Shown: positions 44,528 through 53,411, counted from the stretch's first letter. The stretch is DNA of 64,000 nt from Granulicella sp. 5B5 (GCF_014083945.1 NZ_CP046444.1:1674001-1738000); one strand, 5' to 3'. Translations and numbers: made by a program. The notes: generated by a model not told the origin, from the sequence alone.

Positions 44528-46807
44528 ATGCGCAAATTTGTCTTTGCTGTCTTTCTGTTTCTATGTATGGCATTTTATGCGACGGCACAAATTGTATCGC
44601 AATCTGTGGCCGGTCACGTCTTCGATCCAAAGAGAGCCGCGATACCGCACGCAACCGTGACCCTTCGCAATGCGCTGAATGGCGCGTCCCAACAAACACA
44701 AACCAATAACCAGGGAGAGTACGCCTTCCATAACGTCGCTTCGGGCGAATATGTACTAACTACTGCTGCGCCGGGTCTCGCAACTGCCACGCGTTCGATA
44801 CAGGTGAAATCCGAGGTTGTCCCTGTGGCGGCGGACATTACCTTGTCCGTTGCAAGCGTCGAGCAGAATGTCACGGTGGTTTCCGCCTCGCGCGTCGAAG
44901 AATTGCAGCAGGACACCCCGCTGCCAGTCGATGTCATCACCCAACAACGCATTCAGCGTACCGGATTCGAGAACGTCGCTGACGTTCTCGGCGAGTTGCC
45001 GGGCGTGGTGACACGCAATAACAGCTCCTACTCCGGTTCCTCGGAAGAACTGATCGATGGCGTGCCCTCGGCGGACGTGCTGGTGTTGCAGGATGGCCTG
45101 CCGCTTGTCGGCGCACGCGGCATCAACAGCGGCATCATCGATCTCGGACAACAGAACATCAGCAGGCTGGATCGTATCGAGGTCGTTCGCGGTGCCGCCT
45201 CCGCGCTCTATGGAACAGATGCCGTTGGCGGCGTCATCAATCTCATCACTCATGAGCCTACACATCCATTTGAGGGGGGTCTGCGAATCTCAGGAGGTAC
45301 GCTGGGCGCATTCGATGGGGACCTTGACCTTGGAACGCACTACAAGAAGCTTGATGCCTTCACCGATCTGGAACTGCACCACATCAACTCCTACACACTG
45401 ATCCCTGATAACGAGAGCACGATTGGAGCCAACGACCAACGCTATGACGGTATGGTGAAGCTGCGCTACAGCTTCAGTCCCAAAGCAGCCATCGGCTACA
45501 CCGTCAACGCTTATCACGACAACGCCACGGGCAAGAACACGGACATTACTGGCGCTGCGGCTTCCGGCTATGACTCGTCTACCAGCACTGACAGCACACA
45601 GACACATGCGCTGGTCGGCGACTTTGCGCCAACCTCGACCACTGCGGTGCAGGCACGTTTGTACGAAGCCCGGTATGACTCGAACTCCTGGTCGAATCCG
45701 CTCGATGCGAACAATACTGCGGGCGCACAATTCGATTACGGCAATTTATACGAGCGGTATCACCGTGCCGATGCGACCGTCTCTCAGCAGATCGGCTCGT
45801 GGAACTTCCTGCAAGGCGGCGACGAATGGGTACAGGACTCCTATCGCGGCCTGAACCGCATCGTCGGCAATGACGACGGACAGCAGATCACCACGAACGA
45901 TGTCTGGTTGCAGGATCGTATCCAGCCGTGGAAGAAACTCATCATCGACCTTGGCGGCCGCTACAATCATCATTCGCTCTATGGGAACCACGTCGTTCCG
46001 AAGGTCGGTCTCGTCTACAAGGTGAATGACCACTGGACGGTGCGCAGCGCCTATGGCAAGGGCTTCCGCTCTCCAACCATCGGCGAACTGTACTATCTCC
46101 TGCTCCATCCAGAATACTTCTATCAGGTCATCGGCAATCCCACGCTGAAACCGGAGAGCAGTGAGAGCTGGTCGGTGGGCGGCGGCTATCAGGCGAACCG
46201 CTTCAGTCTGGATGTCACGCTCTACCGCAACAATCTGAATCACCTTATCGACTATCTGGATGCTGGTTTTCCGATGACGGAAGCAGAGCTTCAGGCCCTG
46301 CTCGCCCAATATGGCATCCCCCCGACTTTCGGAGCGATTCCATTTGTCGAAACCTTCGTCTACACCAACATCGATCATGCCCACACGCAGGGAGTCAATC
46401 TCAAAGGTAGCGTGCTCCTCAGCCGTAATCTGAAGGTGGACGGCTTCTATGCCTATGTTGATCCCTACTACCGCGTAGTGGAACAACAGATGCTTCCCGA
46501 AGTGAGCCGCAATTCAGGATATGTTCGCGCCGAGTATGTCTCCCGCAAGCTGGGAATCGTAACCAACATTCGAGGAAACTTCTTTGGCAAGTGGCTGCTG
46601 GCGAGTGGCGGCTATGAGCACGATTACGCTCTCTGGAATCTCTACGCCTCAAAGGACATCTCGCATGGCCTTCAGGCATACGGCTCTATCGACAATCTCT
46701 CTAATAGCCGCGACAGCATGTTGTCCCAGAATCCGCCAACCTACGACCGCACCGATTATGGCCGACTCTTCAGAATCGGCCTACGTTACACCTTCCCACA
46801 CGAATAG
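44528..46807 (+). CDS. TonB-dependent receptor (BtuB/CirA-like), probable metal or metallophore uptake
   Basis: A 759-aa outer-membrane receptor. Signal peptide KFVFAVFLFLCMAFYATAQ, a carboxypeptidase-regulatory-like domain (SVAGHVFDPKRAAIPHATVT to about 110), a plug (VITQQRIQRTGFENVADVLG, RIEVVRGAASALYGTDAVGG) and a barrel ending RIGLRYTFPHE. This plug type is seen in cobalamin, catecholate, haem and zinc receptors. The start at 44528 has AAGGTGAGG; an ATG at 44513 is possible. Its neighbours (zinc-free S4, CxCxCxH protein, CbiX-like chelatase) point to scarce-metal acquisition, zinc being the best guess. Confidence 0.86.
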   Translation: MRKFVFAVFLFLCMAFYATAQIVSQSVAGHVFDPKRAAIPHATVTLRNALNGASQQTQTNNQGEYAFHNVASGEYVLTTAAPGLATATRSIQVKSEVVPVAADITLSVASVEQNVTVVSASRVEELQQDTPLPVDVITQQRIQRTGFENVADVLGELPGVVTRNNSSYSGSSEELIDGVPSADVLVLQDGLPLVGARGINSGIIDLGQQNISRLDRIEVVRGAASALYGTDAVGGVINLITHEPTHPFEGGLRISGGTLGAFDGDLDLGTHYKKLDAFTDLELHHINSYTLIPDNESTIGANDQRYDGMVKLRYSFSPKAAIGYTVNAYHDNATGKNTDITGAAASGYDSSTSTDSTQTHALVGDFAPTSTTAVQARLYEARYDSNSWSNPLDANNTAGAQFDYGNLYERYHRADATVSQQIGSWNFLQGGDEWVQDSYRGLNRIVGNDDGQQITTNDVWLQDRIQPWKKLIIDLGGRYNHHSLYGNHVVPKVGLVYKVNDHWTVRSAYGKGFRSPTIGELYYLLLHPEYFYQVIGNPTLKPESSESWSVGGGYQANRFSLDVTLYRNNLNHLIDYLDAGFPMTEAELQALLAQYGIPPTFGAIPFVETFVYTNIDHAHTQGVNLKGSVLLSRNLKVDGFYAYVDPYYRVVEQQMLPEVSRNSGYVRAEYVSRKLGIVTNIRGNFFGKWLLASGGYEHDYALWNLYASKDISHGLQAYGSIDNLSNSRDSMLSQNPPTYDRTDYGRLFRIGLRYTFPHE

Positions 46808-46819
46808 GAGACATCAGAC

Positions 46820-47041
46820 ATGAGCGACATCAACGTGATTCTCGCAGAACGTCTCGGTACAGGCGCAATCCGGCTTTGTGGATGCAACTGTGTTCATCTC
46901 AGCATCGGGCCGGTCACGATCAACATGGCCCCAGAGATGTTCGCTCAGGCTGCTCTCCTCGTGAAAGACGCTATGGAATCTCTGTCTGTCATCGTTGCCG
47001 CTGGCGAAATCGACCAGCCCCAAAGCGCGATGCCCAACTAA
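46820..47041 (+). CDS. Small CxCxCxH putative metal-binding protein
   Basis: A 73-aa cytosolic-looking protein. After a short lead it has LCGCNCVHLSIGPVTINM, with Cys20, Cys22, Cys24 and His26 as an obvious metal site on a beta hairpin, then a helix (PEMFAQAALLVKDAMESL). No signal peptide. AGGAGA lies upstream. It is 12 nt after the TonB receptor and 18 nt before the chelatase gene, so co-transcribed. It may be a metal carrier between uptake and use. The family is unnamed to me. Confidence 0.75.
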   Translation: MSDINVILAERLGTGAIRLCGCNCVHLSIGPVTINMAPEMFAQAALLVKDAMESLSVIVAAGEIDQPQSAMPN

Positions 47042-47059
47042 GCAAGATCGGAGTTCGCA

Positions 47060-48025
47060 TTGAAAAAGATCATATTTGCAACCTTGTCCTGTCTCATCGG
47101 CCTAAGCACGATGCACGCTCAGACGGCTGCCCCGCCATCGGCTACACACGCCCAACCGCGTATCGGTATCCTGCTGCTTGCTCATGGTGGAAGCGTTCAA
47201 ACATGGGATGAGGACGTGCGCCACGTCGCCGATCAGGTAGACCTGAGCGTGCCTACCGAAGTGGCCTTCGGTATGGCAACGCGCTCCTCAATGCAGGCGG
47301 CGGTCAACCGCCTGGTCGCCCGTAAGGTCACGGCTATCGTGGCTGTACCCCTTTTCATCAACTCTCATAGTTCCCTGATTGACAGCATCTCCTATCTGCT
47401 CGGATTGCGTTCACAACAGCCTGAAGACTTGAAGATGTTTGCCATGATGGATAACGGGGCTGGCGGCATGGCGATGGACCATAGCGCCATGAAACATGAT
47501 CCCTCCGAAGCGATGAAGCCTGTCACGTCTGCCGTGCCAATCCGTATGGCCTCGGCGCTCGATCATCATCGCATCGTAGCCGACATTCTGAACGACCGCG
47601 CTGCTTCCATCAGCCATGACCCGACGCATGAGGTCGTCGTCCTTGTAGCGCATGGGCCGGTAGAAGACGAGGAAAACAACCTGTGGCTACATGACATGAG
47701 CATCCTGGCCGATGAGATGCGTTCGCAGAGCCATTACGCCGGTATCGAATTCATGACGTTACGCGACGACGCCGACAAGTCGGTGCGAGACGCCGCCACC
47801 CAACAACTCCGCGGTAAGGTGGAAAAAATCACGCAATCGGGCAACACGGCTCTCATCGTGCCATTGCTGCTCTCTTACGGCGGCATCGAAGGCGGTCTGC
47901 GTGATCGGTTGAATGACCTGACGTACAGGATGTCCTCACAAGGTCTCCTGCCCGACAAGCGAATTGCGAATTGGGTACTGGCGACAACACAGACTGAATC
48001 GTCCTCAAATCCAGCACAGAAGTAG
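47060..48025 (+). CDS. Exported CbiX/SirB-like chelatase with a Met/His-rich loop
   Basis: A 321-aa protein with signal peptide (KKIIFATLSCLIGLSTMHAQ) and two class II chelatase repeats. Each repeat holds the active-site His: GILLLAHGGSVQTWDEDVRH and VVVLVAHGPVEDEENNLWLH. Between them is a Met/His-rich insertion (FAMMDNGAGGMAMDHSAMKH, about 131-150). CbiX normally inserts cobalt into sirohydrochlorin in the cytosol; an exported form with a metal-binding loop suggests a periplasmic metal-handling role. The start is TTG at 47060 with GGAG 8 nt upstream. Confidence 0.8.
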   Translation: MKKIIFATLSCLIGLSTMHAQTAAPPSATHAQPRIGILLLAHGGSVQTWDEDVRHVADQVDLSVPTEVAFGMATRSSMQAAVNRLVARKVTAIVAVPLFINSHSSLIDSISYLLGLRSQQPEDLKMFAMMDNGAGGMAMDHSAMKHDPSEAMKPVTSAVPIRMASALDHHRIVADILNDRAASISHDPTHEVVVLVAHGPVEDEENNLWLHDMSILADEMRSQSHYAGIEFMTLRDDADKSVRDAATQQLRGKVEKITQSGNTALIVPLLLSYGGIEGGLRDRLNDLTYRMSSQGLLPDKRIANWVLATTQTESSSNPAQK

Positions 48026-48282
48026 GAGATTATGTCTTGCCTTCCCAACCCGATGGTGGGCCATGACTCCGGCCTCAAGAAGCTTAATGAAAAAGGGACG
48101 CGACATCCCGAGGAGATCGGCAGCCCGCTGGGTCGTAACCACTGCTTGTCGGGGATGAGGGTAATGGACTGGCCGTGCGCCATAAACCCCACCACCCTGC
48201 TGAGCACTTCATAAACCGTATGGGGAAGTTCAATGCGTTCGCCAGATGGACTCACCAGGGCAGGCACGCCCAGGTGGAGCAT
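48026..48282 (-). pseudogene. Frameshifted antitoxin/excisionase-type HTH gene
   Basis: ATG at 48282 starts LHLGVPALVSPSGERIELPH with TVYEVLSRVVGFMAHGQSIT and then breaks. In the next frame the DNA continues RAADLLGMSRPFFIKLLEAG and VMAHHRVGKARH, the helix-turn-helix of excisionase-like antitoxins that pair with PIN toxins. A frameshift near 48140 separates the two halves, and the end runs into the 3' end of the chelatase gene. No toxin gene is adjacent. The remnant indicates former mobile or toxin-antitoxin DNA at the island edge. Confidence 0.6.
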
Positions 48283-48428
48283 CCGCTTTGCATGTGATCC
48301 AAGAAAGGAACAAAGCGGTCTTTCAACGGCTTGGATCGGGCATGCTTAGGAAAAGCGGAAGCAGTCTACGCCGCTGGTTGAAGCGTGAGACCGCTAATAG
48401 GGATGTAAAAAGGTGTGTAACGGTGGTA

Positions 48429-48455
48429 GTGGCCAGAGACGGGATCGAACCGCCG
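48429..48455. repeat. Distal attachment-site copy (27-bp direct repeat)
   Basis: The 27 bases are identical to 61418-61444, which is the 3' end of tRNA-Phe (acceptor 3' strand and T arm, minus orientation). The flanks differ on both sides. This is the pattern left by a tRNA-integrating element. Confidence 0.7.
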
Positions 48456-48495
48456 CACGTCTCGACCATTGATTCGCGCTGGTATCTTTACCGAT

Positions 48496-48527
48496 CAGCG
48501 TGGCCTCTGTTGGCCGCGGCCACGCTG
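48496..48527 (+). terminator. Strong hairpin with T-tract
   Basis: Arms CAGCGTGGCC (48496-48505) and GGCCACGCTG (48518-48527), a 10-bp perfect stem, followed by TTTTG on the + strand. It is 28 bp beyond the stop of the minus-strand FUSC gene, where it could also limit transcripts. Confidence 0.6.
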
Positions 48528-48555
48528 TTTTGATGCGAGGGTGACGCCTTGTAGC

Positions 48556-50409
48556 TCAACCAGGAATATCTTCAGCATCTGCTTCATCATGGGTAAGTTG
48601 TAGCGCATCGGCATAAAATTCGGCGGCAGCAACCTCAATCTGGCGGATTAGACGCCGACTGCACGCGAGCTCTCGTTTCTGATGCCGTCCAATGTCGAAG
48701 TAGACGGCCGAGTCGAGTTGCTGAACGCTGACCAGGTCGAGAGAAACCACGTTTCGCAGATGGATCAGTTCGCTTCCGCTTCCGGCAACATCTTTCTGTG
48801 CGGCGCGCTTCACTTGCTCGCAGGTCTTTCGAACGCGATGGAGAATGCTTTCCAGTGCTGCCGCGGTACGCATGGGCCACAGTTGATCGAAGATAAACCA
48901 CATCACCAGAATTCCCAGGGCAATCCCTGCGATCCTGTCCCGCGCAGGTTCAAGATGCATTGCTGGCTTGAATCCCGGCAGTGCGGTGAGAAAAAATCCA
49001 AACGCAATCTGTAGCCCGACGTAACTGATGCGCGGACTGCGCATCACCCAGGCAGAGAGCATCGATACCGCAGCGACGACAAGTGTCAGCGAGGTAATGG
49101 AATCCATATTTGGATAGAGAAGAGACACCGTTGCGATTCCCAGAAAACCGCCCACCGCTGCGCCCGAAAACCGGTAGAGCTGTTTCTGCTTCATGGCCCC
49201 GGTTGAACTGAGGCCCGTAAAGAGAACGGTCACGACACAGGTGACGATGCCCGGCCACGCAAAGGCGTTAAAGAGCACATAGCAGCTTGTAGCCGCTAGA
49301 GTCAGTTTGAGCGCGTAGACGGCGGCGTCCGGTGATTGAAATGTATTCGGGAGAAAGATCTGGAGCGAACGAAGAGTGCCGCCGTAAACCTTTGCCGTTT
49401 GCTGGCGGGAAACAGCGACCGTATCGCGGCTCTCGGCATACTGTCTAAGCTCAAGAAAAACTCCCTGCAGATTGCTCGCGGCTCCGGCTGGCAAGCGATC
49501 ATGAAAAGCTCCAGACTCTGAAGAGCTCAAGTGATCGCACAACTCCGCAAGAATTCTGTAGGAAGCTCGGTCTTCACGCTGACTGCCATGCAGAAAGCCG
49601 AAGCCGATCAATATGCTCTTCTGAATTGCGCGCGTCAGCAGGCCAATGCGGTAATGGGTTCCGATGGGGACACGCGCCAGGCCTTCGCGAGTATTTCTCA
49701 GGCGATCATAGAGTTCGTTCATGCGCACGTCGCTGGCGTTTCCATATTGCATCAGGGCATTCTGCAGCAGGCGCAGCTCTCCGGGACTGATGTCTGCGGA
49801 CCCCTGGGATAGAGCTCGAAAGAATTTCGATAGCAGCTGAAGCCGCTGCAACATCTCCCACCGAAGTTCATCTGCGGGATGACGTGTTCCAAAGGTGTAC
49901 TCAACTGCGTTGGCGCAGAGAATGACCAGTCCAAGGGAGGCCAAGTCGAACAGGGAAGTCGCCACGATCGCCGAGGCCGACCGATGCGCATCCCAGGCCG
50001 AGAGGAAGACGAAGCCATAGAAGCCGAAGATCGTAAAGAAGAGCGGCTCCGTGGTTCCGGCCATACAGAATGCTGAGACGAAGATGCCAAGGACGACTCC
50101 GAGGAAGCGAGCTGTTTCAGTTCCATCCGTGATCTGCACCCATAGCAAGGACGCTGCCAGAGAAAGAGCAGCCGCGGAAAAGACCTGCAAGGAAATCTTT
50201 AGAGTTAGCCCTGGCCGCTCTCGCTGTAGAAGGAAAAGCAGGGCCAGCGAGAGAGCCAGCCCTGGCACCTGTAGCGCCATGCTGATCACGAGCGCTATGC
50301 AGATGGCCAGGGTGTCGCGAAGACTGCCTGCGAGGCGCCCGGGATAGGGCGCGAGCTCTCCACCGAGCAGGCTGGCGAAGAGCGATTTCCGGGAGAAGGT
50401 CGCAGGCAT
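48556..50409 (-). CDS. FUSC-family inner-membrane efflux protein (MdtO-like)
   Basis: A 617-aa protein with two blocks of hydrophobic helices (about 30-170 and 355-500) separated by a helical cytosolic region and followed by a cytosolic tail. That is the layout of fusaric-acid-resistance/aromatic-acid exporters such as MdtO and AaeB. Examples: DTLAICIALVISMALQVPGL, LKLTLAATSCYVLFNAFAWP and YVGLQIAFGFFLTALPGF. It is the last gene of an operon with TolC-like, YtcA-like and HlyD-like genes. ATG at 50409, 10 nt after the previous stop, is preferred to 50451. Confidence 0.85.
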   Translation of the reverse strand: MPATFSRKSLFASLLGGELAPYPGRLAGSLRDTLAICIALVISMALQVPGLALSLALLFLLQRERPGLTLKISLQVFSAAALSLAASLLWVQITDGTETARFLGVVLGIFVSAFCMAGTTEPLFFTIFGFYGFVFLSAWDAHRSASAIVATSLFDLASLGLVILCANAVEYTFGTRHPADELRWEMLQRLQLLSKFFRALSQGSADISPGELRLLQNALMQYGNASDVRMNELYDRLRNTREGLARVPIGTHYRIGLLTRAIQKSILIGFGFLHGSQREDRASYRILAELCDHLSSSESGAFHDRLPAGAASNLQGVFLELRQYAESRDTVAVSRQQTAKVYGGTLRSLQIFLPNTFQSPDAAVYALKLTLAATSCYVLFNAFAWPGIVTCVVTVLFTGLSSTGAMKQKQLYRFSGAAVGGFLGIATVSLLYPNMDSITSLTLVVAAVSMLSAWVMRSPRISYVGLQIAFGFFLTALPGFKPAMHLEPARDRIAGIALGILVMWFIFDQLWPMRTAAALESILHRVRKTCEQVKRAAQKDVAGSGSELIHLRNVVSLDLVSVQQLDSAVYFDIGRHQKRELACSRRLIRQIEVAAAEFYADALQLTHDEADAEDIPG

Positions 50410-50419
50410 AGGGGTTTCT

Positions 50420-51604
50420 CTAACGGACGACCGTGATGGCCGTTGCTCCAACGCGGAAGATACTGGGATCGGGATCGACGACCCGAATGCGAACAGGAAA
50501 ACGCGCCGAGAGGTGAACCCAGTTCAGCGTTCGGTCGACGTCCGGGAGGCCTCCGGCAACACCACCGTCCTCGGGAAAGACGCCGCGGCCGACGCTATCT
50601 ACCACTCCGTTGAAGCGGTGGTCCGGATGCTCCATCAGATAAACCTCGACGTGCATCCCAGGATGAATGTATTTGAGCTTCGACTCGCGGTAGTTGGATA
50701 GGACCCACCATGTGCTCGTATCGATCAGCGTAAACATGGGCGTGCCCACATGAGCATAGGCACCCTGAGAGATATTCATGTTGGCCACATAGCCGTCGAA
50801 GGGCGCGCGCACATAGCACCACTTCAGGTTAAGCTCGGCCTGTTGCTCCTTGGCCGCACGCAGGGGACGCTGAGCCATCAGCGTCTCCAGGTCATCGACA
50901 GTATGCTCTGCTTCTCCAAGGTGAGACTGTGATGCCTGAAGATTGGCCGTCGCCGACTCCTTCGCGGCCAGCGCCATCGATTGCTGTGCCTGAGCCTGCA
51001 GCAGCTCTGAGGCCGCCTGGCGCGAGGCATCTTCGGCAACGCGGACGGCAGTTCGTGCCTGGTCAATCTGCTGCACCGTGACGTAGTGCTTGGTGAGCAG
51101 CGGAGCGAGCCGGTTGTAGTCGTTCCTGGCATAGGCCAGTTGCGCCTCGGCCTCGGACCGGGCTGCTGCAGCGCGCTCGACGGCTGCTTTGGCCGCCAGA
51201 AAACTTCCTTCAGCCGCACTGATGCCGCTGCGGGAGCCGGTGACGCCTGCGCGTGCCGCGCCAACCGCACTTTGTTCTGCGGCGATTCGCCGCCGCTCAT
51301 CGTCTATCTCTCCCTCCAGCGTTGCCTGGTCGGCCCTGGCCTGCTGTAGCGCGTATTCATAGGGCCGCGGATCGATGACAAATAGAAGATCGCCCTTGTG
51401 GACCGCCTGGTTATCCTGCACCTGCAGGCTGACGAGTCTACCTTCGACCTCGGGAGCGAAGGCAATGGAGTTGGCGCGGACCGTGGCATCGTCGGTCCTG
51501 GGGTGGCTGTCGACCTGAAACACGGCGACCGCAAGCAGCAGGAGCGCTGCCATCACGATTCCGATTCCGAGATAACGGCCAAGCCTTGGTTTGTGTTGGG
51601 ACAC
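50420..51604 (-). CDS. HlyD-family adaptor (MdtN/EmrA-like)
   Basis: A 394-aa membrane-fusion protein. N-terminal anchor YLGIGIVMAALLLLAVAVFQ, RTDDATVRANSIAFAPEVEG (typical EmrA/MdtN), the first lipoyl half with VQDNQAVHKGDLLFVIDP, a long Ala-rich coiled coil (about 95-255), the second half YVRAPFDGYVANMNISQG and a barrel (TWWVLSNYRESKLKYIHPGM). The start is GTG at 51604 with AAAGGACC upstream, 13 nt after the YtcA-like stop. It bridges the FUSC pump to the TolC-like channel. Confidence 0.88.
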   Translation of the reverse strand: MSQHKPRLGRYLGIGIVMAALLLLAVAVFQVDSHPRTDDATVRANSIAFAPEVEGRLVSLQVQDNQAVHKGDLLFVIDPRPYEYALQQARADQATLEGEIDDERRRIAAEQSAVGAARAGVTGSRSGISAAEGSFLAAKAAVERAAAARSEAEAQLAYARNDYNRLAPLLTKHYVTVQQIDQARTAVRVAEDASRQAASELLQAQAQQSMALAAKESATANLQASQSHLGEAEHTVDDLETLMAQRPLRAAKEQQAELNLKWCYVRAPFDGYVANMNISQGAYAHVGTPMFTLIDTSTWWVLSNYRESKLKYIHPGMHVEVYLMEHPDHRFNGVVDSVGRGVFPEDGGVAGGLPDVDRTLNWVHLSARFPVRIRVVDPDPSIFRVGATAITVVR

Positions 51605-51617
51605 TTTGATGGTCCTT

Positions 51618-51881
51618 TCAGGCGAAGAAGCAGAGCCAAAGCAGGCAGGTGAAGAGCACCACCATGGCTGGGTAGATAACGGCTGGATGGCCGATGGTAT
51701 GCAGCAGGCGTCGCCGGCGGAGAAAAACATGCGATATGCCTGTCAGAGCCACTCCGGCAACGAGTGAGATCATCCATCCGGGAAAGTAGGAGCCAACGAT
51801 TTCGACGTTGGGGTTACGGCTGCATCCGGTCAGCAGCAGGGCCGCGACGAAGGAGGGGGCGAGGCGCAAAGGATATCTCAC
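51618..51881 (-). CDS. ytcA: YtcA-like small membrane lipoprotein
   Basis: An 87-aa protein with lipobox LLLTGC (Cys20), then VEIVGSYFPGWMISLVAGVA and a second membrane helix (HPAVIYPAMVVLFTCLLWLC). The GSYFPGW motif and the context match E. coli YtcA, encoded with mdtNOP. Its role is unknown; it is presumably a small partner of the FUSC pump. It overlaps the TolC-like stop by 4 nt and ends 13 nt before the HlyD-like start. Confidence 0.78.
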   Translation of the reverse strand: MRYPLRLAPSFVAALLLTGCSRNPNVEIVGSYFPGWMISLVAGVALTGISHVFLRRRRLLHTIGHPAVIYPAMVVLFTCLLWLCFFA

Positions 51882-53335
51882 GGGCGGTTTCCTTCAGGAG
51901 ATGGAGGCTGTACTAACTCCCCGGTGGCGTAACGGAGCGCAACGCCGGATTGCATAAGGCGCACATAAGCGCGAACCGAGGTGAAGCGTGCCTGGGCGAG
52001 TTGCTGCTCGGCCTGCACCACATCGACGAGCGAACGAACTCCATACTTATAGGCATCAAGGGAAGAATCGTAGGAGGTTTGCGCGGCCGCCAGAAAAGCA
52101 CGAGACGATCGCTCCTGCTCGACCGCAGTCTGAAAGTCCACATAGGCGTCCCATACCTGCCGGGTCACCGCATCGTGAGCGGCCCGCTGCTCCTCGGTCG
52201 CGGCCTTCTGCGCTGCTACTGCCGAGGCCAACTCATGGCCTCTCGCGCCGTTGAAGATGTCCCACCGCAGGCCAGCGGACGCGGACCATGTCGAGACGTT
52301 GGCGTATCCCAGCTGCCCGAAGTCGGCCGTGGGCCACGTGGCGGTCTCTCCGCCGGCAAGTTGCAGTTTCACCTTTGGAAGATAAGCTGCGTGCGCACTT
52401 CGGACGTCCTCCTTCGCGCTACGCAGGTCCTGCGCCCGGGCGAGAAGATCAGGCCGCGACTTCCATGCGGTCTGCAGCAGATCCTCGATCGAAGCATTAA
52501 GTTCTTCAGCAGAATGCGCCTGGTCTTCCGACGGGATCTGAATTGCAGGAGAAGGCTCGACTCCAATCGCTTCCGTCAGCGCAAGCTTTGCCTTCCGTGC
52601 GTCGCCCTCTGCCGAAGCCACGTTGTACTGCGCTTCAGCGGCTCCGGCCTGGGCATTTTGCAGGTCCGGAATCGTCGCTCTTCCATTATCAAACTGGGAC
52701 TGGGCGTTTGAGAGCAAGGTCTGTGCCGTCAGCAAAACTGTCTTCGCTGCGTCCAACTGGCCCATAGCCTGCTGCGCATCGTAGTAGCGCGCGGCGGTCG
52801 TATAGGCGAGATCCTGTTGGACCCGGCCGAAGCGCAGCGTCGATCCAATCTCACGCGCCTTGCTGGCGGACACCGTCGACGCACGGCTGAAGTCCAGCAG
52901 CGTGTATCCGAGTTCGAGCTGTCCAACCGCGGCAGGCAGCTCTGCCGTCACATAACCGCGCGGAGCAATCGGCTTTGGGAAGGGAACAATGGTCCGGGCA
53001 TCGCTTCCCTGTAACTCCAGGCTCAACAGCGGAAGGTAGAGCGCGCGATCAACTCCTGCCAGCTCCATGGCGCGCTTTGCCTCGGTCCACGCAATGCGGC
53101 TAGCCGGACTCGATGCTTCGGCAATGTCGATCAGTTCCGGAAGCGTATAGGTATGCGCAAGATCGATCACTGGAGCCGAAGCCTGGTTGCGCGACGCATT
53201 CATGCAATGCGCTACGGCATGGGCAGTCAACGCTGCGCTGCAATCCTGCATCGGTTGCTGCGCAGATAGGGAAGCAGAGCAAACCAGCCCTAGAACAGTC
53301 GCGAAGATCTTGCTGCTTGGAAGGTCCATTATCAT
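51878..53335 (-). CDS. TolC-family outer-membrane channel (MdtP-like)
   Basis: A 485-aa outer-membrane factor. Signal peptide SSKIFATVLGLVCSASLSAQ, an N-terminal segment with two Cys (Cys32 and Cys44), OEP repeat 1 from YTLPELIDIAEASSPASRIA and repeat 2 around LLQTAWKSRPDLLARAQDLR, with the conserved YKYGVRSLVDVVQAEQQLAQ. It is first in the operon and 76 bp from the divergent TetR gene. An ATG two codons in is an alternative start. Confidence 0.87.
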   Translation of the reverse strand: MIMDLPSSKIFATVLGLVCSASLSAQQPMQDCSAALTAHAVAHCMNASRNQASAPVIDLAHTYTLPELIDIAEASSPASRIAWTEAKRAMELAGVDRALYLPLLSLELQGSDARTIVPFPKPIAPRGYVTAELPAAVGQLELGYTLLDFSRASTVSASKAREIGSTLRFGRVQQDLAYTTAARYYDAQQAMGQLDAAKTVLLTAQTLLSNAQSQFDNGRATIPDLQNAQAGAAEAQYNVASAEGDARKAKLALTEAIGVEPSPAIQIPSEDQAHSAEELNASIEDLLQTAWKSRPDLLARAQDLRSAKEDVRSAHAAYLPKVKLQLAGGETATWPTADFGQLGYANVSTWSASAGLRWDIFNGARGHELASAVAAQKAATEEQRAAHDAVTRQVWDAYVDFQTAVEQERSSRAFLAAAQTSYDSSLDAYKYGVRSLVDVVQAEQQLAQARFTSVRAYVRLMQSGVALRYATGELVQPPSPEGNRP

Positions 53336-53350
53336 TCACGCAATAGACAA

Positions 53351-53387
53351 CGTATACAGTGTAAACTGAAATGTAGTCGGCGTATAC
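53351..53387. promoter_or_regulatory. Candidate TetR operator
   Basis: GTATACAGTGTAAAC (53352-53366) is a 15-mer dyad with one mismatch. CGTATAC occurs at 53351 and again at 53381, exactly 30 bp apart. The site fills the 76-bp gap between the divergent TetR gene and the efflux operon, the usual place for autoregulation. Confidence 0.5.
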
Positions 53388-53411
53388 TTAAATGTGACCG
53401 GGATAAAGGGC

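Larger units (their letters stand above)
48283..48555. other. Left edge of the candidate island, non-coding
   Basis: I see no gene. It contains the 27-bp tRNA-derived repeat (48429-48455) and a strong hairpin (48496-48527). Confidence 0.5.

Noticed and set aside
48429-48507. A whole tRNA gene at the left repeat
   Set aside because: Only the 27 bases of T arm and acceptor end match; the rest does not fold into D and anticodon arms.
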